Below are positions 44,733 to 57,117 of a DNA stretch of 64,000 nt, piece by piece. The notes beneath the pieces were generated by a model, which saw nothing but the letters and a program-made list of their open reading frames with translations, was not told the DNA's origin and did not search any database. Within the stretch, counting starts at the first letter, position 1. Each line of letters starts with the position of its first letter. The DNA is from Isoetes taiwanensis. Its lineage: Eukaryota; Streptophyta; Lycopodiopsida; Isoetales; Isoetaceae. The stretch lies in NCBI GenBank assembly GCA_021234155.1, contig JAJEKV010000016.1, positions 124,001 through 188,000 on the forward strand, written 5' to 3'. The position numbers and the translations under genes were made by a program.

Positions 44733-44999
44733 AACTTGTTCTGTTATAATGGATATCAATAGCTTTTCTTTTGATTCATGAAACAAAGCAGAAAGTGGAA
44801 CATGTATGGAGACAAAAACTCTTGTATTACATATCACAAGATATACAACCTGGTCATATCAGATATGATGCCAATATATAAAAGTCTGTTGTTCATGTTT
44901 TATATTAACATTAATTTACATTCAAAATCTGGTCACAGCCGATGTGAAGCAAGTACATACTATTCTGCTATTTCAATATGTTACTTTCTTGCAGCTTGC

Positions 45000-45670
45000 C
45001 AATAGCCTGGACATGCCATCTCTGTCCTTGTAGCCCTCTGAAAGCATTTGCCTCCAAACAGCTGTGGTTAGTACATCGGTTGGATTGCGTAAAGGATTAC
45101 GCTTCACATCTTCATTGCAGTGTCCGGTGCTATCAACAAACCCTCTAGCCATGGTTTCGAAGTGTCAAGAGACCGTGTCTTCAACATCACTTTCCCGCCA
45201 TGAAGGTGGGCATATGCAATTTTCGTTGGGATTGAAGAGCATCTTGTACTTTCAAGTCGTCTACTATTAGTGTGTTCTTTGTCATTCACAATGCGGATAC
45301 TTCTCGTATATAAACTCAATTGGCTTCAGATACAAAGGTTTGTCTTCACATGCCGCAATCAGGAAAGGCAGCTCAACAAAGTGGCTTCCATCAAAGGTGA
45401 ACCTTAAGTCCCTTATCTCAAGGTCATTGTGAAGATTTTATCCACTACTCTTGAAAGGTTCCATGGAGGTATTGATGACCATATTCCTACTTCAAAGTGT
45501 TCAAATACAAATTCCGTGAATTGCCTAGGTGGGGCCTTAAAACAACACTTTCTTGCCTATTATGTCATAATTTCCAACTAGTCGATCATCCGATACCAAA
45601 GTCCTATGTATTTGTTTTGCCAAAACATTATTGATATCAAACAATATCAACCTTTTCGGTACACCTGATA
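45000..45670 (-). pseudogene. FCP1/HAD-phosphatase-like gene of E2
   Basis: Read from about 45660 down: RLILFDINNVLAKQ (motif I, DxNxxL), IIGKKVLF, EFVFEHFEVGIWSS, ELPFLIAACEDKPLYLKPIE and FIYEKYPHC, then NTLIVDDLKVQDAL (late DD motif, with Leu for Ser). Blocks alternate between frames, so it is broken. It converges on the E2 transposase as in E1. The paired catalytic blocks make the family clear, but the protein is inactive as read. Confidence 0.7.
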
Positions 45671-45898
45671 TGAAAGAACATGCAATTTATCAATAAAGTA
45701 TGGTGGAGTTGAATAAAAAGAGATTTTATTCATTAAAATTCAATGAAAAAATGTGTATTTTATAATCAAATAGTGTTCAAAGATTGACAATAGGGATAGG
45801 TTGTTTCTCAGCCACATTTATTAGTACCAGGTGGTCTAATAGTTTCGGGTGCGATGTGAATGTGGTCTAACTCCTGAAGTAGTGCTCGGGTGAGAACA

Positions 45899-47490
45899 TC
45901 ACGACGATCCTCCGCATACTTTGGCAAGAACCAGTTTCAGGTAATCTGCAAATGTGACAACAATACTTACATAATAAGTATTAAAAACCATTTGTTTGCA
46001 AGACAAAAGAAGTGAGACACTCACATTGGTAGTTTTACCACACACGATTGTGTCTACAAACTTCTGCATATAAGCTGCAACATAGAGGCCACATGAATCC
46101 CCATCTTTCTGCTGTGGACACTTATGAATCTTCACAACTGGTGAAGGATTTTGTCCATGCTTCAAAAAAGTGGGACACTCGACACAACCGCGTGCCATAG
46201 TGAGGATAGACCAGATCTATTTTGTAGCAAATGAATGAAAAAAGCTGCTAACATGGTATCCAATCTACTCAATATTAATAAAAGGAGATGTGAAATACAA
46301 AATACCTCTTAAGTGCAAGCATGTCAACGTCAATGTCCTCGGCAGAATTGAAGATCTGAATGTTGATGGTGTTCTTACTCTTAGTAAGTGCCATGTTGAA
46401 GATGGCCAAAGTGTGATGTTCAGTAACTCTACATAGCATTGGAATCATGATCCATCTGCACTTCAGCCAATTTATCCCTGTAAGAGCTACCTTTACAATA
46501 TCTCTTCCACGCTCGGAGGCTGCCATAGATTTATCTTTTTCGCTTGCCTTGGCCCATGCTGCAAATTCCATGAAGCTGTCCGGTGGGAAGAACCAGACGT
46601 CGGCCTTCTTATCATCTGGAACACAGAGCTGCAGATACCTATAACAAGTTGAAAAGGATAAAATTACTAACTTGACTTACACATACAAATGAACAAGTTC
46701 AAAGTCCAGTACCTTGCATACATATCCACATGCGGGTTGGAAAATTTTCCCACATCCATGTCCAAAGACATCTTGTTCAAATAAATAACACTCCATTTCA
46801 GGCAAAGATCCCGGAAAATCCTTGCCTTCTTGAGCTTCATCATTCGGTTCAACAAGGCATCAGATGGCTGTGATTGAATCGCGCCCTGGGTTCAATGACC
46901 ATTACATTTACACGGATCATCTACATTCGTCTACTACTATCCATATTATTTTACGTTTTTAACTTGGATACTAGATGTAAAAAAAAAAATGTAAGATATG
47001 TAGATCAAGTTACTGTAGAGATCATTCTTACGCTTCCTGGCGATCTTTGTTTTTCTGAGTCAAGATCCATTTCCTTCAATTCTTTTTGGTTTCCTCTTTC
47101 GATTCTTATTAGGTCCAGAATCCTCGTCTTCAACCTCTCCTGATTTCTCATTGTGATGAAATTCAGCGTCCTTTGCTATGTCAGAAGCAATATTTGACAC
47201 AAACTTAAAAGTATCCTGCTCTACATGTTGATGCTCGGAAGATTCCTCTTCATTAGGACCTGTAAACATAGGATGTCATGGATTTCTCAGCTGCTGTACA
47301 CTGAAATAAAATGCTTTCTTACCTGTTTCTACTGCTTTAATTGTCTTCTTCTGTGGCTTTTTAGGCGTGGACTTCTTCTTTGGAGTCACATTTTCTGCTG
47401 CTGCCTTTACTTTTGAAGATGTGGCCTTAGCCTGCTCCCTCAATCTCTCGAGTTCCTCGTCATAATGTGGAATGTCACCATGCAGACCTG
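45899..47490 (-). pseudogene. ULP1/C48 peptidase-like gene of E2
   Basis: C48 peptidases cleave SUMO or similar proteins using His, Asp and Cys. Exon-like pieces in order: a Lys-rich part (GLHGDIPHYDEELERLREQA to KKKSTPKKPQKK, ending near 47323 at a GT donor); an acidic part (about 47259-47060); NRMMKLKKARIFRDLCLKW (46855-46711); then IMIPMLCRVTEHHTLAIFN (His block) with IQIFNSAEDID; and HKCPQQKDGDSCGLYVAAYM (Gln and Cys blocks, about 46110-46050). The usual catalytic Asp appears as Asn in FNS, which would weaken activity. ULP1-like genes are often carried by plant DNA transposons. It occupies the place of the coiled-coil/RING gene in E1. Confidence 0.72.
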
Positions 47491-47619
47491 AAGTGCCAGG
47501 GCCTTTGTATATCAAAATTATGAAAATACCTTGTATTTTCATAAATTCTGAAATACCCACGTATTTCAACAGAGCAATATGTAGCTGCAGATCCTTATTC
47601 ATCACAATTCGTTGGCTTG

Positions 47620-48370
47620 ACAAATCCTATCTACAAGGTCCATCTTTGCATTGACAAATCTAATTTAGTCGCCGTCAAATTTGTATTTTGCAAATTAGCA
47701 AATCTGTCGTGCCCATTGCCGCAGGTAACAATGAACCTAGTAGCTTCAAGCATCCTCTCTTTGGATTTGAATCTGAGAGACTTGATAAAGTTGTGCAGCA
47801 CCCATTGCCAGATCTGTTCGACCTCACTCTGCCCTAACATAGATAGCCTCACTCTAGCCTAACACATATATATTAGGATGTTGTGTAAAGAAAGCAAAGC
47901 AATTTTTTCATATTTGCATTAGAGGGCAAATATCCCTGGTGCTTACTTTGCATTCGAGCCATCTTTGACAGGCTTCTCGTTATGAGGTGGGTGACAGATG
48001 CATCTCCCTTGAGCTTGAAGTTTTGTATGGCTATGGAGAGTATTTTTTAGAATAGGTAGACGTACGAGCATTTTCATATATTTTCATAATTTAGATACAA
48101 GGTGCTTTTATAAATTGCCCTAAAAAAATAAAATATAACTAAGAATCACATACATGGAATCATCCTCCACCATGGAAAAATACAAAATATTCTAGGGGGC
48201 TTCAAAAGAAATACTCAAATTGCTCTCCCCGTACTCTCCTCTAGGTGATCAAGTGCATTTGCAATGAGAAGAACCACCACAAACATGCGAGGACTCGTAG
48301 CACTGCCAAGTGTGCCATATATGAGCAAAGTTTAAACAGTAGGCCAATTAGACTTGGGCCATACGCATTT
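47620..48370. other. No clear gene
   Basis: Short frames on both strands without motifs. A minus frame at 47631-47852 (GQSEVEQIWQWVLHNFIKSL) might be a further exon of the ULP1-like gene, but nothing diagnostic is visible. Confidence 0.4.
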
Positions 48371-48399
48371 CTTACTTTTATTTATTTTGTTTGTCAGGT

Positions 48400-48756
48400 T
48401 GGGCAAGGTCTTTTCATAGAAATGATGCTCGAGGGAAGCAACAACTATCGATTAATTTTTGTGACTTGCGAAGTTCTAGTTATGATATGGCGCACAGGTG
48501 TTTGGGGAAGAATTGCGAATTATATTTCTCTAGAAAGGTAAGTTTTAAGCAGAATTTCCTTTGTTGAACAAAGCTATAAGAACGCCCAGTGAGTATCTTC
48601 AGCCATTTGCAAATGCTACTAGGCATATGAATCATAAGAATGTGACAGCTTGGACAATGATCATTGTAGGCTATGCCCAGTAGGGAAATGGCAATAAAGC
48701 AGTTCAACATTTTCATGAGATGCAGCAAAAAGTTGAACCAAATAAGTTCAAGTTTG
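48400..48756 (+). pseudogene. PPR-protein remnant
   Basis: GLFIEMMLEGSNNYRLIFV (about 48411-48467) is PPR-like. NVTAWTMIIVGYAQ, a TAG (48681-48683), then GNGNKAVQHFHEMQQKVEPN and KFKFV is a clear PPR repeat, with TAG replacing a second Gln. The repeat is cut at about 48755 by TGTGACGTCCCC, a likely LTR edge. No start or DYW domain is present. Confidence 0.8.
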
Positions 48757-51240
48757 TGACGTCCCCTACTCGTATACGATGCACTCACCGTATACAACCA
48801 GGAGTTCATCCCCCATACCAGCTCCGTGCCGATACAGGGCCCTCCACATGACACTGCACCCGTAACGGGTTCCAATGGGAAGAGTGGAGGGGTCATTGCA
48901 CCCCGTCTCCCTCAGGGTCTACCTAGCTGCGGAAGCGTAAACATACATGTCAGTAGCACATACATCAACATCATATGACCATCGCGAAGGATGGTCCTCC
49001 ACATATCTGCATAGACGAAGATCAAAGACATCACATAGGAATCCTACCCAAGGCTCGCATAACGGGGATGGGACGACAAGCTTGGGTCTCGAGTTCATTG
49101 CGGGTAATTCATGGCAATGGATTTGGCGGGCATAAGAACATGGCCTAGGGTTGTCCACTCCATCCGCCCCTCATGCACACTTTGCGCAGTAGGCTGAAAA
49201 GTGTTGGGACTGATCGTAGCCCGCCGGGATGCATAGCCAAGGGGGCTATATCACGGGTTGCATCTCCCGGGCCCGATGGGGCGGTAGGGATCACTCCCTC
49301 CGAGATCTCCATGCCGACTCAAGGTGACTAGAGGGCCACCGCCTCGTGATTGGACTTGAACTCTTTGGAAGGTCATATTCACCACCTCACGAGTGTCGAG
49401 CCCATGCCTTGCCCACACGCAATGGCAAGCCATTAGACCTAGTCACAGTGACCCCCGGCAGTCTTTACACACCAGAGGGGTCGTTCAAGAATCAGAACAT
49501 GAACCTCCTTATAAGCCAGTCTGGCCCCTTCACCCACAACTGTGTGTGGCTCTTGTGTAATGTGCCCGCAACTCACAAGTGTGCTAGAGAGGCTACTCTA
49601 GGAGCATCAACTACAAGGCTTTAGGTCTCTACCCCCCTTCCCAATACAAGGAGATCACAGAGATACATCATCCAAATACATCACAGAAGAACTAAAGAAC
49701 TAGATCTAATCATAGAGTTAGGTTCTTTAGTTAGTGTCCGAGATCTAAGATCTAGATAGCTACTATGGGCAATTTAATAGTCTAAACCTACTGATTCTAT
49801 GACTAGAAGACGGTTTAAGCTATTAAATTGACCAAATACCTGATCCTTGAGTGGCTCCCCCTGACCTGAGTTCAACCATCCTGCTGAGCTGAGCGAATTC
49901 AGGGGAACTGATGGTGCAATTCGCTTGGGCGGCGTCTGGGAGGCGGTTTTGGCTCCTGGGGCAGCCAAAACTGAGCTCTAAAACCCTAAGGACGAAAAAC
50001 TAGCAAGCTAGGGTTTTCCTACCCTAAATAGACATGGGGTTTAGGCTAGGGTTTCCAATTACCCAATTTGGCATGTGGGATAATTGGAAAGGCCCCACTT
50101 GCCTTTAATGGCTAGGTGGCAAAATATGCCAACATGGAAAGGTGTGCCCTCATTAATGTGCACATGTGCACATTAATAATATATGAACACTCCTAGCAAG
50201 TTGCCCCTAGGGCTACTTACCTGGCTATCCGTTGGCGTACACGTCGGTCGGAGTGGCGTGTACGCGTGGTGACGGGCAAGTCATAAAGATCGCCCCGGGA
50301 CCGTATATCTTTGGCTTTGGAACGCCACATTCTCCCCACCTTGAAATGATCTTTGTCCGCAAAGATCGTGGGTCTCCCCACCTTGGGATCTTCTTAACCC
50401 CGCAACCCGCAATCAACGTGATGCCTATAATATAATCTTTATACATTTATCACGATTACCCTAAGGTAATTACCTTTAGAACATTATTACGTCATTATAT
50501 CATGGAATACTTATCAACTCACAACATCATTAAACAAGGTATTCACTATCTTAAGTTTAGACAAAATTTCAACATTTCATATCTATAATTATTGTCCGAG
50601 GTACTCTTCATTCCTTGCAACACATTCCAACAAAACTTGTGTTGTAAGTCTTCGTAGCTCGACCTCCTTGCCCTCCGGAGCGCTCTACTGGCCTGCAGGT
50701 CGACACTACGTTAGTACCATTTAATTATTAATTAAAATTTTTGGTTATATGGTGACCAACCCACCTATCTACATGAATGCATGGCTAATCTCCCGGCGTA
50801 GGAAGAGGATGAATCTTCCATAATGGCCGTGGAGACAGTGCCTATATGCCTATATGCCGCTCATGCCTACACCTCTAGTTGCCCGGTGGTGGAGGATATC
50901 CTTTCGCGTGGGGTATGAAGGATGGATTCCTCCTATCAAAGCATATATGGGGCTAAAGGTGCTTTCCCTATCAATGCATTCCTTAATGACCTCTTTTTTC
51001 TCGAGGTCGTCTCCTTCCGTGGGGACGTAAGTAGACTTTCTAATCTACCTTCCACTTTCGTTTTAAGCCGAAACGCGGTCATGCCTATATTGACATTACA
51101 CCACGCCCTAGAGATCACCGTAGTGGTCCCATCATCGGTGACAACGCATGCGACCCATACTAAGCGTAGGTGGCATGCGAGATTAATCTTAACTATACAA
51201 GAATTAACCTACACAAATCGACATGCTCGAGCGATTTCTT
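48755..51240. other. Probable LTR/3' region of the minus-strand Ty3 element
   Basis: Starts TGTGACGTCCCCTACTCG exactly where the PPR remnant stops. No gene is recognised across 2.5 kb. The position downstream of the minus-strand chromodomain suggests an LTR and 3' non-coding sequence. I could not find a matching second LTR, so the inner border is unknown. Confidence 0.4.
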
Positions 51241-51249
51241 GGAGATGAC

Positions 51250-52335
51250 CTTGCCGCCCCATTGCTCCATAAACCGTGGGTACCGCTTTACTAAATCTTT
51301 CTTAAGTACCCACGCATGCGTCTTCCAGCGGTAAGTGTTTCCACTTGACCAAATAATGGAGGAATTCGATCGATCTCCTCGTTTTCTTGAAAGCTTTATC
51401 AAGAATCAATTTCGGAACTATTTCCAATTTTCTCCGATCATTTCCAACGGCGTTTTTAGAATCCAAGACTTCGTGCGGATTTGGGGTATGCTTCTTTAGC
51501 AAACTCACGTGGAAGACCTTATGAATCTTTAGGGTGTTTGGCAAGTCTAGCTTGTAGGCTTGATTGCCTAGTTTCTCGACTATTCGAAAGGTCCAGCCCA
51601 CCTTGGAGCAAGCTTCTTGCAATTGCCGATCCCGAAGCCGCTGCTTCACCTTAATCTTGAGCCAAACATCATCTCCCACTTTGAACTCTCTTCTTGTTCG
51701 ATGCTTGTCGGCGATGCTCTTTTGTGACTCCTTTGCCGCTAGCGATAGCCACGAACTTCCTCTACAAGGCTGCCGCGATATCGGCCAACATCTGGCCGCG
51801 AAACTTCCACTTTTGACACGGGGTTGTGCCAAGTGTCCGGAGTTAAATCGAGATAGCGTAATTGATCATAAATCGGTGACATTTGGGATGATTCCCGCTT
51901 GGTGCTATTGTATGCAAACTCCACCAAGTGAATAAATTCTTCCCACATACTTTGCTTATTCCGCACATAGTTTCAGTAGCATGTCCTCTAAGATCCTGTT
52001 GGTCCGCTCCGTGCGCCATCCGTGCGAGGATGATATGCCGTGCTCATGGATAGCCGATGCGGATCGCCGCAAAGAGGTCTTGCCAAAAGGCGCTTTATGA
52101 ACTTCGGATCCCCCGCCGGAGATGATTTCCTTGGCATGCCATGAAGCCCGAAGATCTCTTTGGTGAAGAGCTTTTCTTTGTATCCATGGTCTGTATCGTG
52201 GTTACGCAAGGCACAAAATGTGCCATCTTCGACAACTTGTCGACCACTACCATTAAGGCATCCTTGCCTCTCGCTGTTCTTGGGAGTCCCGTGGATGAAA
52301 TCCATGCCGATTACCTCCCACTTAGCGTTTGGCAC
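51250..52335 (-). pseudogene. Integrase and chromodomain of the minus-strand Ty3 element
   Basis: Pieces include [31 protein letters not shown], then FKVGDDVWLKIKVKQRLRD, VGWTFRIVEKLGNQAYKLDL and KIHKVFHVSLLKKHTP. The chromodomain follows: EIVPKLILDKAFKK and HYLVKWKHLPLEDA. Integrase inserts the cDNA; the chromodomain steers it to marked chromatin. The DDE core has frame breaks. Confidence 0.82.
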
Positions 52336-52499
52336 CGCTAATGGCTCTAATGCCCCCGAATTGAAGCTGCTCCGCCTTTGTCTGCCGACATAGCCGGCAT
52401 TCCTTGATGTAGCGAAGCTACCGCTTCTTCATTCTCGGCCAATAATAGCTGCTGCGTACTTTGAAATATGTTTTCATGAATCCCGCATGGCCAGCTATT

Positions 52500-53240
52500 G
52501 GGTCATTTGTGCGTGTCATGGAGGATCAACTTCCTTACACCGATGATTCTGCACGCACAACTTGTTCTTATGGTATAACAGTTGCCTTCCTTCTTATAAT
52601 GCTTGAAGGCCTCCCGCTCTTTATCTGTTTCTAGCCTCCTTAGAAAGGCTCGCCCATACCTCCTTGAAATCCACGCCCGTTGGCAAGGACTCTTCAATCC
52701 TCTTACCAAAGTCATTTGGAGGCGTCGAAATTGCATTGCAATGCACTCTAGTTGTCAGGGGATGCCTTGAAAGCGCATCTGCTACCACATTGAGTTTCCC
52801 CGGCTTGTAGACTATATCAAAGTCGTATTCCTCGAGGAACTCCATCCATCTCCGCTGCCTCAGATTGAGGTGTGGTTGCGTGAATACATATTGGAGGCTC
52901 TGATGGTCGGTATCCAATTGGAACTTCCTTCCCAAGAGGTAGTGCCTCCATATTCTTAACATACGACAACCGCAAGCAATTCCCGATGCGTGCGTTGGGT
53001 AGCGGCGTCTCGGCGTCGTTCATCTTCCCCGGAATCATACGCTACCACACGCTCTTCTTGCATAAGCTTTGCTTTTTGTAGCTATCTTACTCGCATCTGT
53101 TGCTACAAGCTTATCTTTCTCCGGGTCCGGCAAGGTCAAGACAGGGGCTGTCGTCAGAGCTTCTTTCAACAATTCAAACCCCTTTTGGGCTTTCTTGTGC
53201 CAATGCTCTACCCAGTCTTTCACCTTCTCTGCCCTCGTCA
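52500..53240 (-). pseudogene. RNase H region of the minus-strand Ty3 element
   Basis: Reads KAQKGFELLKEALTTAPVLT and LPDPEKDKLVATDAS, then [40 protein letters not shown] and KPGKLNVVADALSR. These are the usual Ty3 RNase H blocks. The segment between them is frame-shifted near 53000. Confidence 0.85.
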
Positions 53241-54420
53241 GTGCGTTAGCGGGGCTGCTATCTTAGCAAAGTTCTTCACGAACTTCCTGTAGTACCCTGC
53301 TAGGACAGAAAACTTTCGGACTTCGTGCACATTCTTCGGCGCCGGCCACTGGATCACTGCCTCAATCTTGGTGGGGTCCGTCGAGATGCCTTCTGCCGAG
53401 ATCACGTGACCAAGGTATTCCACCTTCTCTGTTGCGAAGTGGCACTTCGACAACTTGGCGTACAACTGGTGCCTCTTCAACTTCTCTAGCACCCTTCTCA
53501 AGTGTTGCACGTGCTCTTCAAGGGATCTGCTATACACCAAAATGTCATCAAAGAAAACAATCATTAGAGGAAATTTGAGATCTTATTTCATCCCCATAAG
53601 AATCCTCCAATGGAATGGCTACCCTCTATTAACTGCAATTAATGCAGCACCAACAACTTCATTGTTGTTGTTTTTCCCCCATAACTTTTGATCCACTTGT
53701 CAAAATGTTGCGGCGTTTGTTGCATTAGATGCGGAATGAAAAGATCTTTCCAATGATATATGGTTATGATGTATTTCAATATGGTCATATGCATTAACCT
53801 TAAAAAAATATGATTTTTTGCTTATTTCTTATATATTTATATCGTAAAAGATATATGAATGGGTTATCACTAGATAGATCTTGTGAAGACGAACCCATTG
53901 CTACAAAAAGTTTTTGAATCGGAGTTCTGGATCAAAAGTTATAATGAAAAAATGATACTACAGAAGTTAGTTGCAGCTGCATTAATTACAGGCTGCCACA
54001 TAATACTGGAATGAGATATACTGGAGCTCTTCTCTTATTGGACAGTTTAAAAAGCTGACATGGCATTTTAAGCATCCCTTAATGGGACAAAATGTGATCT
54101 CATTTTTCCTCTAATGCACAAAGGTGTCCAGGAACTCCCTGAAGATATCGTTCATGAGCCTCATGAACGTTGCGGGGGCATTTGATAAGCCGAAAGGCAT
54201 CACTGTGAACTCATAATGCCCATACCGCGTCCTGAAGGCGGTCTTGTGGATATCCTCCTCCTTTATCCGTATCTGATGGTAACCTGACCTTAAGTCGATT
54301 TTGGAGAAGATCTTTGCTCCTTGAAGCTGATCCATCAAGTCGTCTGATCTTGGAAGCGCATACTTGTTCTTAATGGTGTGCTTATTCAACTGTCTATAGT
54401 CTATGCACATCCTCAAAGAT
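53238..54420 (-). pseudogene. Reverse transcriptase of the minus-strand Ty3 element, split by a MITE
   Basis: From about 54416: [60 protein letters not shown] and FLDTFV, then the 555-bp MITE (54116-53562), then [20 protein letters not shown] (catalytic DD), KLSKCHFATEKVEYLGHVIS and [20 protein letters not shown]. With the MITE removed the spacing before FFDDIL equals that of the plus-strand element. Upstream, 54484-54699 is a frame-shifted RT start. Confidence 0.9.
53562..54116. mobile_element. MITE-like element, copy 2 (555 bp)
   Basis: Ends CATTAGAGGAAA and TTTCCTCTAATG. Same length as copy 1 and nearly the same sequence. It interrupts the RT between FLDTFV and IVFFDDIL. Joining AAAACAAT to CACAAAGG restores the frame with no extra bases, so no target duplication is apparent. 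Confidence 0.9.
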
Positions 54421-54699
54421 CCATCCTTCTTCTTGACAAAAGAATGGGCGCCTAAAGCGGCGAGACACTAGGTCTAATGAAACCTAGGTCGAAAGCGACT
54501 CTTGCAATCGCTTCTTGGGCCCGGACAACTCCTGCGTTGTCATTCTATATGGAGCCTTGCTTGTTGGCTTTGTCCCCGGTTCGAGTGCTATCTCGCTTTT
54601 CGACTCCTCTATAAGGAGGGAGCTGCTTGATCTCATCTCGGAAAGAGATCGTGGAACTCGGATCAACTTAGCTATTTGCCTCGGCAACTTGCCGAGCAT

Positions 54700-57000
54700 C
54701 TTGTCTTCTTTGCTTCCTTCCGATTCGGCTCACTAATCTCAAGCTTGAAGATGTATGCCACTTGCTCACTCTTGAAGCACTTGAAGCGGTCGTTTAGAAG
54801 ACATACACCGCATGATGGGAACAACTTTTTACCTGTTATCTCAATGATCTTGCCGTCGGGTCTTTGGGAAGGTCACCTTCCGCTTTCCACAATCAATAAT
54901 GGCCCTCGCTGGTCCAAGGTACTCCATACCTATTATCAAGTCATATTTGCCGATGCCCATTACCTCGCCCCATCGGATCTTAATCCCGGCAAGTCGATGT
55001 CAAAGTTGATTCTTTTACTGCCGATGCGCGCTTCTTGCTCCACTTGCTAAGACAACGAGCCTTGGCTTTGACTTTAATGGTTTCAACTTCAACATTTGAA
55101 CCATTCGGGAGATGCAAAGTTATGGCTACTTCGAATCTATCGGGACTATAAATGACTTGGCCTTGGCCTTTCCCATTGTGGAAATTACTTTATCTTGGCT
55201 TTTACGCTTGCTCAGTATCTATTTGCGGCAAAGATATGACACTCACCCGAATGTAGTCGCGGGCCTCCTCGGGCGCCGTCGTCGTCGGACAGGCGTCCCA
55301 ATCTCCCAACTACGCTAGGCTTTGCACTCATGACATATGGGCAGTTCATTTTGTCCTATGGCCTGGTTGGAAACACCAAGCAAAGCCGCTTTTCTATACA
55401 CTCTTTCTCTCTTTTCCTTGGGCATGGCTCGCTGTAAAGGAAGGATGACCGCTTTGGAGTAGTTTGACCCTTCCTGTTTGTCTTTGAAGGACACCTCGCT
55501 TCTTCTCCTATTTTGTTTCCCTTGATTGCCACTATATGGGGCTCTAGCCTGGTCCTGGGGCTGTCCTCGGGCTAAACCGCCTCTTTGCCTTTGCCTTTAT
55601 CTTGGTAATCTTGTTGCCTCTCGCCCGCTTATTCCGACGAGGTCCTGTCCCTTGCAAGCTTATTGCCTTGGACTCCGCTTCGATCATCGTTTCTAGGGTT
55701 TATTGCCCTTACAAGCTTAAGCGGATCTCCTCATTCGGACCTTCAATGTAGCTTTCCTTTGCATGCTTCTCACCTAACTTTGGCACATACTGACCTTAGC
55801 CTCATAAATTCCTCGTGTATTTTTCAGACGACTTGTTGCCTTGCCGCAACCTCGTAGAACTGCCGCATCATCTTGGACTTGTGCTCTCTTGGAACGTAAT
55901 GGCGCTTTTTGAAGGCTTTAGCAAACTTCTTGAACCCGCAAGCATCCCTCGCTTAAGCCATGAGCCTTGGCATAGCCCTTCCACCAAATGCGTCTTTGCT
56001 CCCTTCGGGTTATTTGTTGCCACCCGCCTTTATCCTTATCCTTCATACTATAGGCATTGCCGTATTCGCTCATCTCGGTCAAGCCAAGCCTCTGCCTCCA
56101 TGCGACTTTGTTTTCGCCGAGAATTGCTCGAGCTTCTGGCCTTCAAACATTTCCCAATGCGAGTCTACTTTCTTACGGTAGTCGGAGGTTCTTGTGTCCC
56201 TTTGTCGTCCCTCCGGTGGTTCCTACGCCTTTTAAATGCCGCTTTCGGACTTGATTACGCTCTTCTTCTTCCTCGAATCGGTCGAATTGAAGCTTAGTCG
56301 GAGGAGTCCGAAGCTGGGGACCTTCCTCTTGCTCCTCTTCTTGTCTCTTCCTGTGTTCTCCGAAGCTGATGCTTGCGGCGGTTGGCGTTACCAAGAACTG
56401 CTCCAGCTTTGTCGCGGCTAGCAAGGCCTTTATCATTCGAGGTCCGTCCTCATTTGCGATATTTCTTCTTACGGGGTCATTTGTCCAAATTCTTCAAGCG
56501 GGTTCCTTGCCGGCCGTGGCTGGGCGGGCTCTGTTCCCCCGTAAGTTCAGCGGTTTGTCGTTCTCTGGCGCTTAGGCCTCTAGTTTGCATACACAAGTGG
56601 TTCATATCTACATGGTTAGTTTTCCTTGCTTTCTTGCATTATTTATGTTTGTTGGCATGGTTGAGGGGACACAAAATATATCGACAAAACATTTATAGTG
56701 CAAGAGAATGTTATATTTATATTTTTTATTTCACTAATACAAGAACTTGCAACCGCCGCTAATCATTTCTCGTTGATGTCGGTAAGATGGATTATCCTCC
56801 GGGAACTTTTTCACTTGGGCCATTTCCCCCGAAAGTGGCCCAAGTTCCTAAGGACATTGGCTGGAGATCCACCTTGTAATGCCCTTGCCAAATCTTCTAT
56901 TTTTACGGTGGGAGGTATAAGCTGTCATCGCGGCGATCTTGCCGCCGCTTTGAAGGTATGGCGAAGTCGAAGACGTCGAGTGCTACCGCTCTTTTCACCG
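54700..57000 (-). pseudogene. Protease/gag remnants of the minus-strand Ty3 element
   Basis: Pieces read PREHKSKMMRQFYEVAARQQ (gag-like), a Cys-containing CFQPGHRTK that may be a zinc knuckle (about 55350), and a region before RT reading as a decayed protease. No DTG/DSG site is readable. Multiple stops and shifts. Confidence 0.5.
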
Positions 57001-57117
57001 GGATTGCATATTCGGTGTTAAGGGGTAGCCGTGCGTGCGGCGAATCCTCGAGAGTGCAATCAGCCAAATGATACTCCTTCCCAGCCTCACGGGGGTGAAT
57101 TTGCGGTGGATAACCGC

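Noticed and set aside
49990-50060. TAGGGTTT words suggesting interstitial telomere repeats
   Set aside because: Only scattered single copies, no tandem array.
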